Positions 17,020 to 25,298 of a stretch of 64,000 nucleotides of DNA are shown piece after piece. The translations under genes and the position numbers were made by a program. Origin of the DNA: Asticcacaulis sp. AC460 (GTDB taxonomy: Bacteria; Pseudomonadota; Alphaproteobacteria; Caulobacterales; Caulobacteraceae); the NCBI RefSeq assembly GCF_000495795.1, contig NZ_AWGD01000019.1, positions 1 to 64,000 of the forward strand. Reading direction: 5' to 3'. The notes beneath the pieces were generated by a model. That model searched no databases. It saw only the letters and a program-made list of their open reading frames with translations, and had not been told where the DNA came from. Numbering within the stretch: position 1 is the first letter of the stretch; each line of letters opens with the position of its first letter.

Positions 17020-19029
17020 ATGAGTTTTAATTCAGACTACTTCAATCTCGTACATTGGAAATTAACCCTGCCCATCGACGCCGATGGCGAAAATGACGGA
17101 AAGGCCGTCGAAGTTCTCAACCTGGTCGACTACAATGACGACCGCTTCTTCTATGTCGCTCCTGACAATGCGATGGTATTCCGGGCGTCGGTCAACGGGG
17201 CAACGACTCCTGGCTCGACCAAGGCCCGCAGCGAACTCCGCGAAATGAACGATAGCGGCCTCGCCGAATGGACGCTGGATCAGGGCGGCACTCTGACGGC
17301 AACCTTGTCGGTCAATCGCTGTCCAACCCTGACGGACGGTACGATGGGACGGATCGTGATCGGCCAGATCCACGGCACGGAGGAGGAGCTGGTTCGTCTT
17401 TACTACGACAACGGTACGCTTTACTTCGTCAATGACTGTGCCGGAGTTTTAAACATTGAAACCAAGTTCGCGCTCCTGAATGCTGCCGGCGATGCGCCGG
17501 ATGTCGATCTGGGTGAAAAATTCTCCTACCGCATCACGGCAAAGGATGATGTGCTGACCGTCATCGTCTATGCCGACGGTCAGACCTATAGTTCCGTGAC
17601 GAAGATCAACAGCGCCTGGGCCAGCGACAGCTTCTACTTCAAGAGCGGTGTCTATCTCGGCGTCAATGAATCCACGGGCGCCGGCGAAGGTATCGCTGCC
17701 TTCTATGCCCTGGATTTCGGTCATGGCGCCGGGCAGGGCCTGGGGGGGCTGGCCAGCATCGCCCTGGCCCAGGCGCGGCTTTCGCTGAACGGCACAGTGC
17801 GGGACGACGTCCTGCGCGGTGGTGACGATATCGACGTGTTGTATGGGTTTGAGGGGGACGATATCCTCAATGGCAGCGACGGCGACGACAAGCTGTACGG
17901 CGGGGCTGGCATAGACCGCCTGCACGGCGGCGCTGGCGCCGACTATATGCTGGGCGGAGCGGGGGACGACGTCTACATCGTCGACAATATTTCCGACAGA
18001 GTCGTCGAATATATCCGTGAAGGCGCCGACATCATCTATGCCTCGGTCAGCTATGCCCTGCCGGTCAATGTCGAAACCCTGAAACTGACTGGCACCGACG
18101 ATATCAACGCTACGGGTAACAAGAACTCAGACGTGCTGATCGGCAACAAGGGCGCCAATGCGCTGGACGGTGCCGCCGGCAGTGACGAGATGCAGGGGCT
18201 GGAAGGCAACGACACCTACTATGTCGACAGTTCCGGCGACAAGGTCATCGAAATGGCCCGGGCCGGTAACGACCAGGTCATCAGCAGCGTGTCATACAAG
18301 CTGGGTGACAATGTCGAGCACCTGACCCTGACCGGCACGGCGGTGTCGGGCGTAGGCAACGATCTCAACAACCGTCTGTTTGGCAATGCGGCGAACAATT
18401 CGCTGACCGCCAATGGCGGGGATGACACGATCGACGGCGGCGCCGGGGCGGATACCATGTCCGGCGGGCTGGGCAATGACAGCTACTATGTCGACAGCGA
18501 TCTGGACAAGATCGTCGAGGCCAGCACAGGCGGCTTTGACGTCGTGCGGACCTCGGCCAATATCGTGCTCAGCAACTATGTCGAGGATGTCTACATCGTC
18601 GCGACGGGCGCTGTTTCCGCCACCGGCAACAGCATCGACAACCGTATCGTTGGCGGCGCCGGCGACAACATCCTGACGGGAAAGGGCGGCAACGACCTCC
18701 TGACCGGCGGGGCCGGGCGTGACCGGTTTGTCTTCGACACCGCATTGTCGGCATCGAAGAATGTCGACACGGTCACCGACTTCAAGACGCGCTGGGACCA
18801 GATCGTGCTCGATCACCTGGTCTTCACCGCCCTGGATGTCGGCGCCGGGACGGAAAAGGCCTTCGCCATCGGCACGGCGGCGACCAGCCTTGACCACAGG
18901 ATCATCTACAATCCCGTCTCGGGGGTGCTCTCTTATGATGCGGATGGCAGCGGCGTGAAAGCGGCCGTACAGTTCGCCCTGCTGCAGGGGACGCCGGTGA
19001 TCACGTTTTCCGACTTCCTGATTGTGTAA
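17020..19029 (+). CDS. Extracellular alginate lyase, PL7 with C-terminal RTX repeats
   Basis: A 669-residue enzyme that cleaves alginate by beta-elimination. The N-terminal 235 residues form a PL7 jelly roll: WKLTLPID at 13-20, RSELRE at 70-75, GQIHG with catalytic Gln116 and His118, and YFKSGVYLG at 206-214 with the catalytic Tyr. From about residue 260 there are GGxGxDxLxG repeats and three modules (ETLKLTG, EHLTLTG, EDVYIVATG) matching those of the protein at 3531. There is no signal peptide, so export is probably by type I secretion. SD AAGGG lies eight bases before ATG 17020. This would act on polymer outside the cell, for dispersal or feeding. Confidence 0.93.
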   Translation: MSFNSDYFNLVHWKLTLPIDADGENDGKAVEVLNLVDYNDDRFFYVAPDNAMVFRASVNGATTPGSTKARSELREMNDSGLAEWTLDQGGTLTATLSVNRCPTLTDGTMGRIVIGQIHGTEEELVRLYYDNGTLYFVNDCAGVLNIETKFALLNAAGDAPDVDLGEKFSYRITAKDDVLTVIVYADGQTYSSVTKINSAWASDSFYFKSGVYLGVNESTGAGEGIAAFYALDFGHGAGQGLGGLASIALAQARLSLNGTVRDDVLRGGDDIDVLYGFEGDDILNGSDGDDKLYGGAGIDRLHGGAGADYMLGGAGDDVYIVDNISDRVVEYIREGADIIYASVSYALPVNVETLKLTGTDDINATGNKNSDVLIGNKGANALDGAAGSDEMQGLEGNDTYYVDSSGDKVIEMARAGNDQVISSVSYKLGDNVEHLTLTGTAVSGVGNDLNNRLFGNAANNSLTANGGDDTIDGGAGADTMSGGLGNDSYYVDSDLDKIVEASTGGFDVVRTSANIVLSNYVEDVYIVATGAVSATGNSIDNRIVGGAGDNILTGKGGNDLLTGGAGRDRFVFDTALSASKNVDTVTDFKTRWDQIVLDHLVFTALDVGAGTEKAFAIGTAATSLDHRIIYNPVSGVLSYDADGSGVKAAVQFALLQGTPVITFSDFLIV

Positions 19030-19070
19030 AAAGGTTAACACCACAGAATTTGACACGAATTGGCCACAAA

Positions 19071-19087
19071 ATTGTGCGACGCACAAT
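19071..19087. promoter_or_regulatory. 17-bp perfect palindrome ATTGTGCG-A-CGCACAAT
   Basis: Arms of eight bases around one central base, 53 bases before the start of the PL5 lyase and about 40 after the PL7 stop. It is a good candidate operator. A TTGACA lies at 19050-19055, but no convincing -10 was found. Confidence 0.6.
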
Positions 19088-19139
19088 GGTCGTTTTCCTT
19101 GTCGAATATGGGGTTTCGGCCCCAACCCGTGGTGTCAGC

Positions 19140-20282
19140 ATGTCCACAATCGGTCGCCGGGCGTTTGTCGCCATGAGCATGGCAGCCCTGTCCGCGGGCG
19201 GGGGATGCCGGGGTGCCCGAGCGGCCGTATCGGCTTATGATCCGACGACGCCAGACCTGCAGTTTGCCGGTCTGGTTTCGCCGTTCGATGTGGCAGCCGC
19301 GCGCAGCCTGCGCGGCGAGCCGGCGACCGACCTGGACTGCGACAAGGCTCCGAAGCCGGTCACCGTGCTGGACCATGAGTCGAAGTACAAGCCCGGGACC
19401 AATTCGTCGGTCGAGGATTCCGACCGCGAGGAAGATTACCAGGAAAAGCTCAAGGAAGTCAGCGGCTTTTACAATCCGCTGACGCGCATCTCCGACCGCT
19501 ATGTCCGCTCGCAGCCGCGCGCCAGCGAGATCGCCCAATGCGCCCTGCACTGGTTGAGCGGCTGGGCGCAGGCCGGTGCGCTGGAAAAAGGTGTCACCGA
19601 GCAGGGGCGCATGGTCCAGGCCTGGGCCTTGGCCAGCCTGGCCGGAAGCTACCTCAAGATCCGCAGCGATCCCTATCTCAGCCCGTCGGCCAATCGCGAG
19701 GTGTTGGACTGGCTGGGCCGGCTCAATGGCTTGGTCATCGCCAATTTCGATTCGCGCCAGGACAAGAAGAGCCGGTCCAATAACCACCGGTACTGGGCCA
19801 ATTGGGCGGTATGTGCCACGGCCATCGCGCAGGACGACGCCGAATCCTTTGCCTGGGCGAAGGCCGGGTTCGAACGGGCCTGCGCTCAGGTCGAGCCGGA
19901 CGGTGTCTTGCCGCTGGAGATGGAACGCCGCAGGAAGGCGCTGCATTATCATAATTTCGCGCTGGGGCCGCTGGTCTTGCATGCCGAGGCGCTGATCGCC
20001 AACGGCCAGGCGGATGCCTATGGGTTGAACGATGGTGCTGTGAAACGTCTGGCCGGTTTTGTGGTCAGCGGGCTGCGTGATCCGGCGATTTTCGCCGAAC
20101 GCGCCGGCGAAAAGCAGGACCTCGACGGGACGTTGAAAGAGACGCAACTGGCCTGGATGGAGCCCTATTATGCCCGGTTCAAGGACGAAAGCCTGACGCT
20201 GTGGATGAAGGACTACCGGCCGCTGGTGGCACACCGGCTGGGCGGCGACCTGACCCTGCTGTTCGGCGCGGAGCTGGCGTGA
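19140..20282 (+). CDS. Alginate lyase, PL5 (AlgL-like), second copy
   Basis: A 380-residue (alpha/alpha)-toroid lyase related to AlgL. The catalytic block KSRSNNHRYWANW holds Asn214/215 and His216, and the following EMERRRKALHYHNFALGPL supplies the Arg and Tyr. The N-terminus MSTIGRRAFVAMSM has a twin-arginine and a hydrophobic run ending ARA, so it is probably exported by Tat to the periplasm. It is about 110 bases downstream of the PL7 lyase, and the palindrome at 19071 lies between them. It is a diverged paralogue of the operon-borne AlgL at 32185. ATG 19140 is preferred to 19050 because it opens the signal peptide. Confidence 0.9.
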   Translation: MSTIGRRAFVAMSMAALSAGGGCRGARAAVSAYDPTTPDLQFAGLVSPFDVAAARSLRGEPATDLDCDKAPKPVTVLDHESKYKPGTNSSVEDSDREEDYQEKLKEVSGFYNPLTRISDRYVRSQPRASEIAQCALHWLSGWAQAGALEKGVTEQGRMVQAWALASLAGSYLKIRSDPYLSPSANREVLDWLGRLNGLVIANFDSRQDKKSRSNNHRYWANWAVCATAIAQDDAESFAWAKAGFERACAQVEPDGVLPLEMERRRKALHYHNFALGPLVLHAEALIANGQADAYGLNDGAVKRLAGFVVSGLRDPAIFAERAGEKQDLDGTLKETQLAWMEPYYARFKDESLTLWMKDYRPLVAHRLGGDLTLLFGAELA

Positions 20283-20301
20283 GTGTTTTAAGCTCTGCTT
20301 C

Positions 20302-20486
20302 TTATCCTCCCCCGCGCGCGGGGGAGGTGGCGAGCAAGTGAGCCCTTCTTCAGGGCGAAGCGCGTCGAGACGGAGGGGGCGTTACGAACTCTGAATTTCG
20401 AGCTCTCGGCTCCCCCTCCGCTTCGACGCGCTTCGCTTTTCAAGCTCGCTTGCTCAGCACCTCCCCCGCAAGCGGTGGAGGATAAG
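20302..20486. repeat. Dispersed bipartite palindromic repeat, full copy
   Basis: About 185 bases between two convergent alginate genes. Each end has a small hairpin (TATCCTCCCCCG...CGGGGGAGG and its relative), the blocks GCGAAGCGCGTCGAGACGG and CCGCTTCGACGCGCTTCG face each other, and a variable core lies in between. The whole can fold into a long cruciform. It is homologous, in inverted orientation, to 56959-57130. It probably serves as a two-way terminator for the PL5 lyase and algX. Confidence 0.85.
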
Positions 20487-20509
20487 ATAGGTCAACCCCG
20501 CACTTGTCC

Positions 20510-21904
20510 TTACGCCGAGGCGCGGCAAACGTGGGCCGAGACCGTGCCTGACAGGCGCTGGTCCGGGACCAGGCTGACCCCGGCCAGGTCGCCGCCGTCG
20601 CGCGGCAGGCGGATGATCATTTTGTTCGCCGGATACGTCCAGCGACTGGCATCGATATTGAAGCGATCCTGACGCCCGTCTGTGTAGTGTGCATAGACGT
20701 GATAACGCCTTGCGTCCGGAGAGGTCAGGTTGACCACCAGATTGGCTGCGCCTTTGATCTTTGAACGCTGGCCGTTGTCGAACGACGCGACCGACGTCTG
20801 GCCCAATTTCACCGGTACAGGCTTGGAACTAACCAAAGCCGCTTTGCCGCAATCGCCGTCCACGGCTCCGAGTATGAGCGGAAATCCTTCGGTCGCATCC
20901 AGATTGTGATACTGCATCTCCCAGATGAGTAACTTGGGCTTGGCGTTGCGATAGTCATTCGACAGGAGATACGAAAGTATTGAAGCTTCGAACCCTCCGC
21001 CGCTGATGGAATAATTTGCGACATTGGTGTGAAGCTCCTGGCGCAGAAAGCCACCGAAGTTCGCGGTGGTTCTGGCGCTGAAGCTGGTGCCGACCAGGGC
21101 GACATCAACCCCGCCGCCGTCGAGAAGACTGGCACCCGTGCCCTGAGCCTCCGTCGTTTCGAATACCTTGATCTTGTCGGCCCGATAGGTTGTCTTGCAT
21201 ATACGGGAAGCTTCGCGTCGTAACAGTTGCTGTTCATCGCCGATCGCACCCGGGACGGTCTTGAATTCAACCTTCGGCATGTTCCTGTATTCAGCAAGCG
21301 GCGCCAATTCGCGTGCCGTGGCGTTGGCCGAGACATAGGCGCCATAATCCGTCCAGTGCGTATCTGCAGACAAATAGAATTGCCTGTCCCGTCCGGGCAG
21401 GGTCAAACCGGCGTCGCGCGCTGTCGCGGTGACATTGGGTACGATAATGCCCGCACCACGCAGCCGATCCAGTGACCTCTGATAGGCTTGCATCGCGACG
21501 TCGGGTGAATACCGTTCAGTACCCGGGGTGCCGGGCTCGATGAAATCGCGCATCATTGCGCCACGGGGCGGAGTTACCAGCACGACGAGACGGACGTTGG
21601 AGGCCTTCAATTTCTTATTGAGACGGGTAAAGTTCTCTACCAGAGGGGACGCCACAGGCGGGAAGACATTAAAATCGGTACGGCTTCGAAACAGCCAGTC
21701 ACCCTTTCCCTTGCGAATAAACAGAAAACTTTCGTCGGAATAATATTGGGCGTCTCCCAGTTGGCCGCATGCCGGCGACGGCTGAGACGAGGCCTGTACC
21801 ACAGGAGCGGCAATGGCCGGCGGAACAGTTGCGGCCGTTCCGGCGACCATCATGAGTCCAGCCTGCAAATTGCGTGCGAAGCGGGCGAAACGGGCTTTGA
21901 TCAT
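20510..21904 (-). CDS. algX: Alginate O-acetyltransferase AlgX-like
   Basis: A 464-residue periplasmic protein with a signal peptide (cut near AIAAP). It has an SGNH-type acetyltransferase domain: ADTHWTDYG carries Asp181 and His183, and VGTSFS carries the catalytic Ser near 274. A C-terminal beta domain from about 350 agrees with the carbohydrate-binding module of AlgX (474 residues in Pseudomonas). It transfers acetyl groups onto mannuronate residues. ATG 21904 overlaps the upstream stop by four bases (ATGA), and the longer frame to 22138 is an artefact. It is the last gene of the operon and is followed by the repeat at 20302. Confidence 0.9.
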   Translation of the reverse strand: MIKARFARFARNLQAGLMMVAGTAATVPPAIAAPVVQASSQPSPACGQLGDAQYYSDESFLFIRKGKGDWLFRSRTDFNVFPPVASPLVENFTRLNKKLKASNVRLVVLVTPPRGAMMRDFIEPGTPGTERYSPDVAMQAYQRSLDRLRGAGIIVPNVTATARDAGLTLPGRDRQFYLSADTHWTDYGAYVSANATARELAPLAEYRNMPKVEFKTVPGAIGDEQQLLRREASRICKTTYRADKIKVFETTEAQGTGASLLDGGGVDVALVGTSFSARTTANFGGFLRQELHTNVANYSISGGGFEASILSYLLSNDYRNAKPKLLIWEMQYHNLDATEGFPLILGAVDGDCGKAALVSSKPVPVKLGQTSVASFDNGQRSKIKGAANLVVNLTSPDARRYHVYAHYTDGRQDRFNIDASRWTYPANKMIIRLPRDGGDLAGVSLVPDQRLSGTVSAHVCRASA

Positions 21905-23178
21905 AACGCAGTTTCCAGGTTTTCTTTGCGGTTCCACGCCAAGGTTGCGACGACCGAGACCAGGGTGTAGGCGAGCAGGAGGAGGGGCAGGGAGGCGAAT
22001 TGCAGCGGATTGGCAAACAGCCGGTCGAAGGCGAACAGGCTCCACAGCAGGAGGCCGGCGCCCGAAGCCAGGATCAGCAGGCCCAGCGCCTTTTGGCCTT
22101 TCAGCCATAGGGCCCAGCCGCTGAAGGCCACGGCGCACAGGCCGGCATAGAGGATGATGCCGCTCCAGCCGTCATAGCGGGCCAGTAGCTTGCCGATACG
22201 CTCACCGGACCGGTTGGCGATGGCGGCGCCATTGTCGCCCAGCAGCAGGATGCCATCGGTGAAGCGTTCGATGATGAACCCGGCCGTATCCAGTATGGCG
22301 AAACCGCGGGCATTGGCCTGGGCCAGGGCCAGGACAATCACGGTGGTCGCGGCGGCGGCGAGATAGGCGGCAAGGGCCGAGAGCAGATCGGCGGGCTTGG
22401 TTTCCTGCACCGCCAGGCCGAACAGCAGTGACAGCAGTACGGTCACACCCAGGGCTGAGCCGTAATCGAAGGTGATGGCGCCGGCGCCGAGCAGACCGCA
22501 CACCGCCAGCCGTCGCCAGGGCGATGTGTCGGTGACAAAGAAGGCAGCGGCGATGGAGGCCGGCCACAGCAGGGCGCCGATGCCCAGCGACAGGCTGGTA
22601 GCGGCGAAGACAGCGGCCGCCACGGTGGCGGCGCCCAGAACGGCCAGCTTGACCACCGTGGCGCGGCGGCCGCGGACCAGGAAGAAGGCGGTGGCGCCGC
22701 CGATGGCCAGGGCGATCACGGCCAGGGCGATCTGCCAGATCTGGAGCGGGATAAAGCCCAGGGCCAGGCGCGTAATACCGCGAAGCGCGATCGGATTGAC
22801 CTTGGCGGAGCGGGTGTCGGCCTGAAAGCCGGGATCGCCATAGGCCAGATCGCGCACGGTCTGGCAGGTGTTCAGGACCTCTTCGGGATCCTTGGGCAGT
22901 TGCGGCGCCAGCATGTAGCGGCCGAACGACTTTTCGACGGCGATCACAAGCCCGGCCGTTTCACAGTCGGCCCGGACACGGCCCAGCCTGGCGAAGGATC
23001 GGTGGGCCGCTTCGTCGGCCACCAGGTGGCCAGCAGCGAAGGCGCTTTTCAGGGTGGGCACGGGCTGGGTCAGGCGCGATACCGCCAGCAGGATAAAGCC
23101 CGCGACCAGAACGGCCAGGGCCGCGATCAGGCCGGCCAGCAGGGCATGACGCCAGTTTGGGGTGGTCGTCAAGGTCAT
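21901..23178 (-). CDS. Polytopic membrane protein of the alginate operon, unrecognised
   Basis: A 425-residue protein with about ten membrane helices. The first is at residues 12-34, then a loop to about 135 of likely periplasmic location with two Cys (DCETAGL and NTCQTVRDL). Further helices follow between 140 and 420. I do not recognise the family: it is not Wzx/MurJ, MBOAT, or any Pseudomonas Alg protein. It is coupled to both neighbours by ATGA overlaps (AlgK-like before, algX after), so it is very probably needed in stoichiometric amounts with them. A role in acetyl supply, export or complex assembly can only be guessed. Confidence 0.85.
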   Translation of the reverse strand: MTLTTTPNWRHALLAGLIAALAVLVAGFILLAVSRLTQPVPTLKSAFAAGHLVADEAAHRSFARLGRVRADCETAGLVIAVEKSFGRYMLAPQLPKDPEEVLNTCQTVRDLAYGDPGFQADTRSAKVNPIALRGITRLALGFIPLQIWQIALAVIALAIGGATAFFLVRGRRATVVKLAVLGAATVAAAVFAATSLSLGIGALLWPASIAAAFFVTDTSPWRRLAVCGLLGAGAITFDYGSALGVTVLLSLLFGLAVQETKPADLLSALAAYLAAAATTVIVLALAQANARGFAILDTAGFIIERFTDGILLLGDNGAAIANRSGERIGKLLARYDGWSGIILYAGLCAVAFSGWALWLKGQKALGLLILASGAGLLLWSLFAFDRLFANPLQFASLPLLLLAYTLVSVVATLAWNRKENLETAL

Positions 23179-25298
23179 GATCTTGCCTTTACGGAGAGAG
23201 GTGGCCGAGTGGCGACCTGAGGCGCGGGCAGCGGTGCGGGGGCGGTATGCGGCTGCGCCGTTGCGGCTGGCGGGGGCGCCACAGGCTTGGGCTTCATCTG
23301 ATTCAGGATGGCCCCGGCGGGCTTGAACTTGCCGGCCTTGGACTGCTCGAACAGGGCCAGGGCGCCAGCGCGGTCGACAGGACCGCCCTTGCCTTCCAGC
23401 AGGTAGAGGCCCAACCAGTACTGCGACTCGGCATCGCCGGAGTCGGCGCCGCGCTTCAGCCAGGCCCGGGCCTGGGGTAGGGATTGCGGCACGCCGTCGC
23501 CGACCTCGTAACTGTAGGACAGCATGATCATGGCTTCGGCGCTGCCGGCATTGGCGGCGCGCAGATACAGTTCGGCGGCGCGTTGCGGGTTGCGGGCCAC
23601 GCCATAACCGGTGGCGTAGCTGCGGCCCATCTCGACCAGGCCGACCAGGTTGCCGGCATTGGCGGCTTCCTCGAAGAAGCTGAAGGCGCGGGGCGCGTCG
23701 ACTGGCACGCCGGCGCCGCTGGCATAGGCCCGGCCCAGGTCGATATAGGCGTCGGTCTCGCCGTGCAGCGAGGCTTCGCGCAGCCATTTGACGGCATTCT
23801 GCGACGCGTCCGGCTGTTGCAGGGTAAAGTAAAGGGCGCCCAGCTTGCGCATGGCGCGCGGGCTGCCCCGGCGCACGGCGGCTTCGAGATAGCCCTTGGC
23901 GCGCAGGCGGTCCTGGTTGACCACTTCGCCGCGGGCATAGCCGTCGGCCATGATCAGCAGCAGGTTGGTAGAGGTCGCGCCGCTGTCCAGGGCGCTGCCG
24001 GCCCAGCGGAAGGCCTCGGCGTCGCTGCGCGGGACGACGGCGTCACCGCTGCTGTAGCGGCTGGCCAGTTCGGTGCGGGCCGCCGTGCGCCCCCCCTTGG
24101 CGGCCTGGGTCAGATAGGCGAAGGCGCGCACGGGATCGGCCGTCAGGCCGCGCTGGCCCTTGTCGTAGAGGCCATAAAGCACCCAGGCGGCGCCGGGATT
24201 GCCCGCCTGCGCCGCGTCGGTGAGCAGGGCGATGGCTTCGGCCTCTTCCGCCGGTTTGGCCGGCTCGCGCTTCAACAGCAGGTCGGCCAGTTCGTACTTG
24301 GCCGAGGCCGAGCCCATGGCGGCGGCGCGGCGGAAGTAGGATTCCGCCTTGGCCAGGTCAGCCGTGACGCCGCGCCCGATCTTGAAATCGACGCCCAGTT
24401 CGTTCAGGGCGCCGACCGAGGTGCCATCCTTGGCGGCATCCAGCGCCATGGCGTGGGCCTTCTGCGCTGCGGCAGGGGTGTTTTCGAGGCGCAGGACGTC
24501 GATCTGACGCATGCGGGCGGTGTTGCTGTTGAGGCCGGCGGCGCGGTTGTACCATTCGCTGGCCAGGGCGATGTCCTTGGCGACGCCCGCGCCGTTGCGA
24601 TAGGCGTCCCCGACGCGGACCATGGCGTCAACATTGCCCCCCTTGGCCTCAAAGAGGCTGCTGGTGAACTGGCGGTAGCGGATATCGTCGGCCAGGGCGC
24701 GGCTCTTGACCGGCAGGGACCGGCCTTCGATCATCGTGATCAGGGTCTTGGCGGCGCCGGCATTGGTCTCCGAGGCCTCGGTCAGCAGGCGCAGGACCTC
24801 CAGCTTGTCGGAATCGGGCCGTTGGGCCAGGTATCCGGCCAGCATGGTGGCGGCCTTGCGGTTACCACCCTGGGCGGCGATGCGAAGGGCGGTTATGGCT
24901 TCGTCCGGCGAACGGGCCTGCTCGGGATGGGCCAGCAGCAGCTCGGCCAGGGCGACACGGGCACGGTCGGCATATTGCGGCGATGAGGCGGCGCGGCGCA
25001 GCAACTTAGCCGCTTGGCCCGGCGCCGCACCTGGGGCGACCAGTTCCGGCGAACGCAACAGCAGCCTGGCCTGGTAGAAGTCGGCGGCCCACGGATTGGT
25101 CGCGCGCAGGCTTTCGATCTGGGTCCAGGCGGCTTTCGGCTTGCGGTCCTTGACCGCCTGGTCGGCCGCCAGGACGACGGCGCGCAGCCTGGCTTCGGGG
25201 CGCATCTGCCAGACGGTCATGCCGACGGCGCCGGCACCAGCGGCAGCGGTAAGGGCGATGGAAAAGGCCGCCCATCGGGAAAAAGCTGATTTGGTCAT
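23175..25298 (-). CDS. algK: AlgK-like Sel1/TPR repeat protein
   Basis: A 707-residue protein made of Sel1-like repeats (A-x-x-LG-x-x-Y-x-x-G-x-G-V...A-x-x-x-Y/F-x-x-A-A patterns, for example YASGAGVPVDAPRAFSFFEEA). A single N-terminal hydrophobic segment lies at about residues 10-30, and the C-terminus is Pro/Ala-rich. AlgK of Pseudomonas (about 475 residues) is a lipidated Sel1 scaffold that helps AlgE and the periplasmic complex. Here the lipobox Cys is lacking, so it is probably anchored by the N-terminal helix, and there are more repeats. ATGA overlaps join it to the AlgG fusion and to the membrane protein. Confidence 0.8.
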   Translation of the reverse strand: MTKSAFSRWAAFSIALTAAAGAGAVGMTVWQMRPEARLRAVVLAADQAVKDRKPKAAWTQIESLRATNPWAADFYQARLLLRSPELVAPGAAPGQAAKLLRRAASSPQYADRARVALAELLLAHPEQARSPDEAITALRIAAQGGNRKAATMLAGYLAQRPDSDKLEVLRLLTEASETNAGAAKTLITMIEGRSLPVKSRALADDIRYRQFTSSLFEAKGGNVDAMVRVGDAYRNGAGVAKDIALASEWYNRAAGLNSNTARMRQIDVLRLENTPAAAQKAHAMALDAAKDGTSVGALNELGVDFKIGRGVTADLAKAESYFRRAAAMGSASAKYELADLLLKREPAKPAEEAEAIALLTDAAQAGNPGAAWVLYGLYDKGQRGLTADPVRAFAYLTQAAKGGRTAARTELASRYSSGDAVVPRSDAEAFRWAGSALDSGATSTNLLLIMADGYARGEVVNQDRLRAKGYLEAAVRRGSPRAMRKLGALYFTLQQPDASQNAVKWLREASLHGETDAYIDLGRAYASGAGVPVDAPRAFSFFEEAANAGNLVGLVEMGRSYATGYGVARNPQRAAELYLRAANAGSAEAMIMLSYSYEVGDGVPQSLPQARAWLKRGADSGDAESQYWLGLYLLEGKGGPVDRAGALALFEQSKAGKFKPAGAILNQMKPKPVAPPPAATAQPHTAPAPLPAPQVATRPPLSVKARS

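Noticed and set aside
21905-22138. Longer N-terminus for algX in the same frame
   Set aside because: It would overlap the membrane protein gene by more than 230 bases and lacks a signal peptide; ATG 21904 gives signal peptide and ATGA overlap.
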